Assembly (NCBI RefSeq): GCF_036013975.1
Contig: NZ_CP107904.1
Location: 5,729,001 to 5,793,000, forward strand
Direction: 5' to 3'
Source of the DNA: Kitasatospora sp. NBC_00458
GTDB taxonomy: Bacteria > Actinomycetota > Actinomycetes > Streptomycetales > Streptomycetaceae
DNA: 64,000 nt
The position numbers were made by a program, and so were the translations under genes. The notes beneath the pieces were generated by a model. It was not told the origin of the DNA. It saw only the letters and a program-made list of their open reading frames with translations, and made no database searches. Shown piece after piece: positions 63,520-64,000 of this stretch (positions within the stretch are counted from its first letter, which is position 1; each line of letters opens with the position of its first letter).

Positions 63520-64000
63520 TCAGTCCTCGACGGGCGTGCGGGTCCAGCCGCGGGTGTCGTCGGCCCAGAAGTAGCCCGGGGCGCCGCGCAGGCCGGCCGT
63601 CCGGAAGGGCTTGCCGTGGTCGTTGACGGTGAGGGTGCCCTGGCGGTCGCCGCTGCTCCACACCACCTCCAGGTACCAGCTGACGTCCTGGCCCGCCGTC
63701 GAGGCGTCGACGTTCAGCACCTGCGGATCGGTGGACGAGACCCGGTAGGGGAAGTCGGAGGTCCTGCCCTTGGCGTTCCCCTCCATCGCCGGGACGGGCA
63801 CGGGGCGGGGAGCGGCCGCGTCCAGGTCGACCGCGAAGGCCGCCGGGGTGAGGGCGCCGCCGCAGCCCGAGCCCATCGTGTAGGCGTTCCACTTGGGCGC
63901 CGGGCGGGTGCTGACCACCTGCACGTAGAGGGCGTGCAGGACGACGGGCTTGTCCTCGGAGCCCTGCGCGGTCAGTTGCAGCCGCAGGTGCCCACCGGGG
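63520..64000 (-). CDS. Hypothetical protein, C-terminal part only
   Basis: The reading frame stays open to the right edge; about 160 C-terminal residues are visible. They form a beta-rich domain (GGHLRLQLTAQGSEDKPVVL, then HALYVQVVSTRPAPKWNAYT, then FAVDLDAAAPRPVPVPAMEG, then SWYLEVVWSSGDRQGTLTVN) ending WTRTPVED. The PKWNAYTMGSGCGG stretch is reminiscent of the extracellular or C-terminal domain of streptomycete proteins often fused to an N-terminal HTH and a membrane helix, but that part is outside the window. An internal GTG at 63924 is unlikely to be the true start because the homologous-looking domain begins earlier. No function is assigned. Confidence 0.65.
   Translation of the reverse strand, partial: PGGHLRLQLTAQGSEDKPVVLHALYVQVVSTRPAPKWNAYTMGSGCGGALTPAAFAVDLDAAAPRPVPVPAMEGNAKGRTSDFPYRVSSTDPQVLNVDASTAGQDVSWYLEVVWSSGDRQGTLTVNDHGKPFRTAGLRGAPGYFWADDTRGWTRTPVED

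Overview
The window is a very GC-rich actinobacterial chromosome segment with near-uniform G/C third positions, many GTG starts, several apparently leaderless genes and a rare TTA codon. Gene content and order (scy, methylmalonyl-CoA epimerase, thiolase, meaB, icmA, thioredoxin-like protein, DUF6230/DUF6114 genes, pyk, ackA-pta, then the GlgE-pathway genes) match my memory of the core region around SCO5397-SCO5460 of Streptomyces coelicolor. I place it in Streptomycetaceae (Streptomyces, Kitasatospora or a close relative). No search was run.

Layout. (1) 1-8.6 kb: the 5' part of the polarity coiled-coil gene scy, acyl-CoA genes (mce, thiolase, meaB), a MarR regulator with a palindromic operator, and three overlapping AIM24-family genes. 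(2) 8.7-18 kb: two tandem secreted M4 metalloproteases copied together with their promoters, a second MarR gene, two DUF3817 membrane proteins, icmA under a double TAGGACGTCC site, a TetR gene and a thioredoxin/TPR protein. (3) 18.6-26.5 kb: a DUF6230-DUF6114-secreted protein operon, then pyruvate kinase, acetate kinase and phosphotransacetylase. (4) 26.6-47.1 kb: the trehalose-to-alpha-glucan pathway (treS, mak, glgE, glgB) with glgP and glgX, interrupted by a methyltransferase and a heterodimeric ABC exporter. (5) 47.2-52.8 kb: an intergenic array of five paired dyad elements, then three lipoprotein L,D-transpeptidases. (6) 52.9-58.1 kb: regulatory and addiction genes, namely two HATPase (anti-sigma-like) proteins, a complete toxin-antitoxin-SecB chaperone module and a whiJ-like XRE/DUF397 pair. 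(7) 58.3-64 kb: VOC and GNAT proteins, a cystathionine beta-synthase, a WYL regulator divergent from an epoxide-hydrolase-like protein that lacks catalytic residues, and a truncated gene at the window edge.

How the genes work together. Trehalose is converted to maltose by TreS, phosphorylated by Mak, polymerised by GlgE and branched by GlgB; GlgP and GlgX degrade the glucan. MeaB, Mce, thiolase and IcmA serve branched-chain and odd-chain acyl-CoA metabolism, and Pyk-AckA-Pta sit at the pyruvate/acetyl-CoA/acetate node. The observations I find most worth a second look are the five-unit dyad array (47266-48192), the mycobacterial-type toxin-antitoxin-chaperone locus (53955-55278), the promoter-inclusive protease duplication, and the epoxide-hydrolase-like pseudoenzyme.
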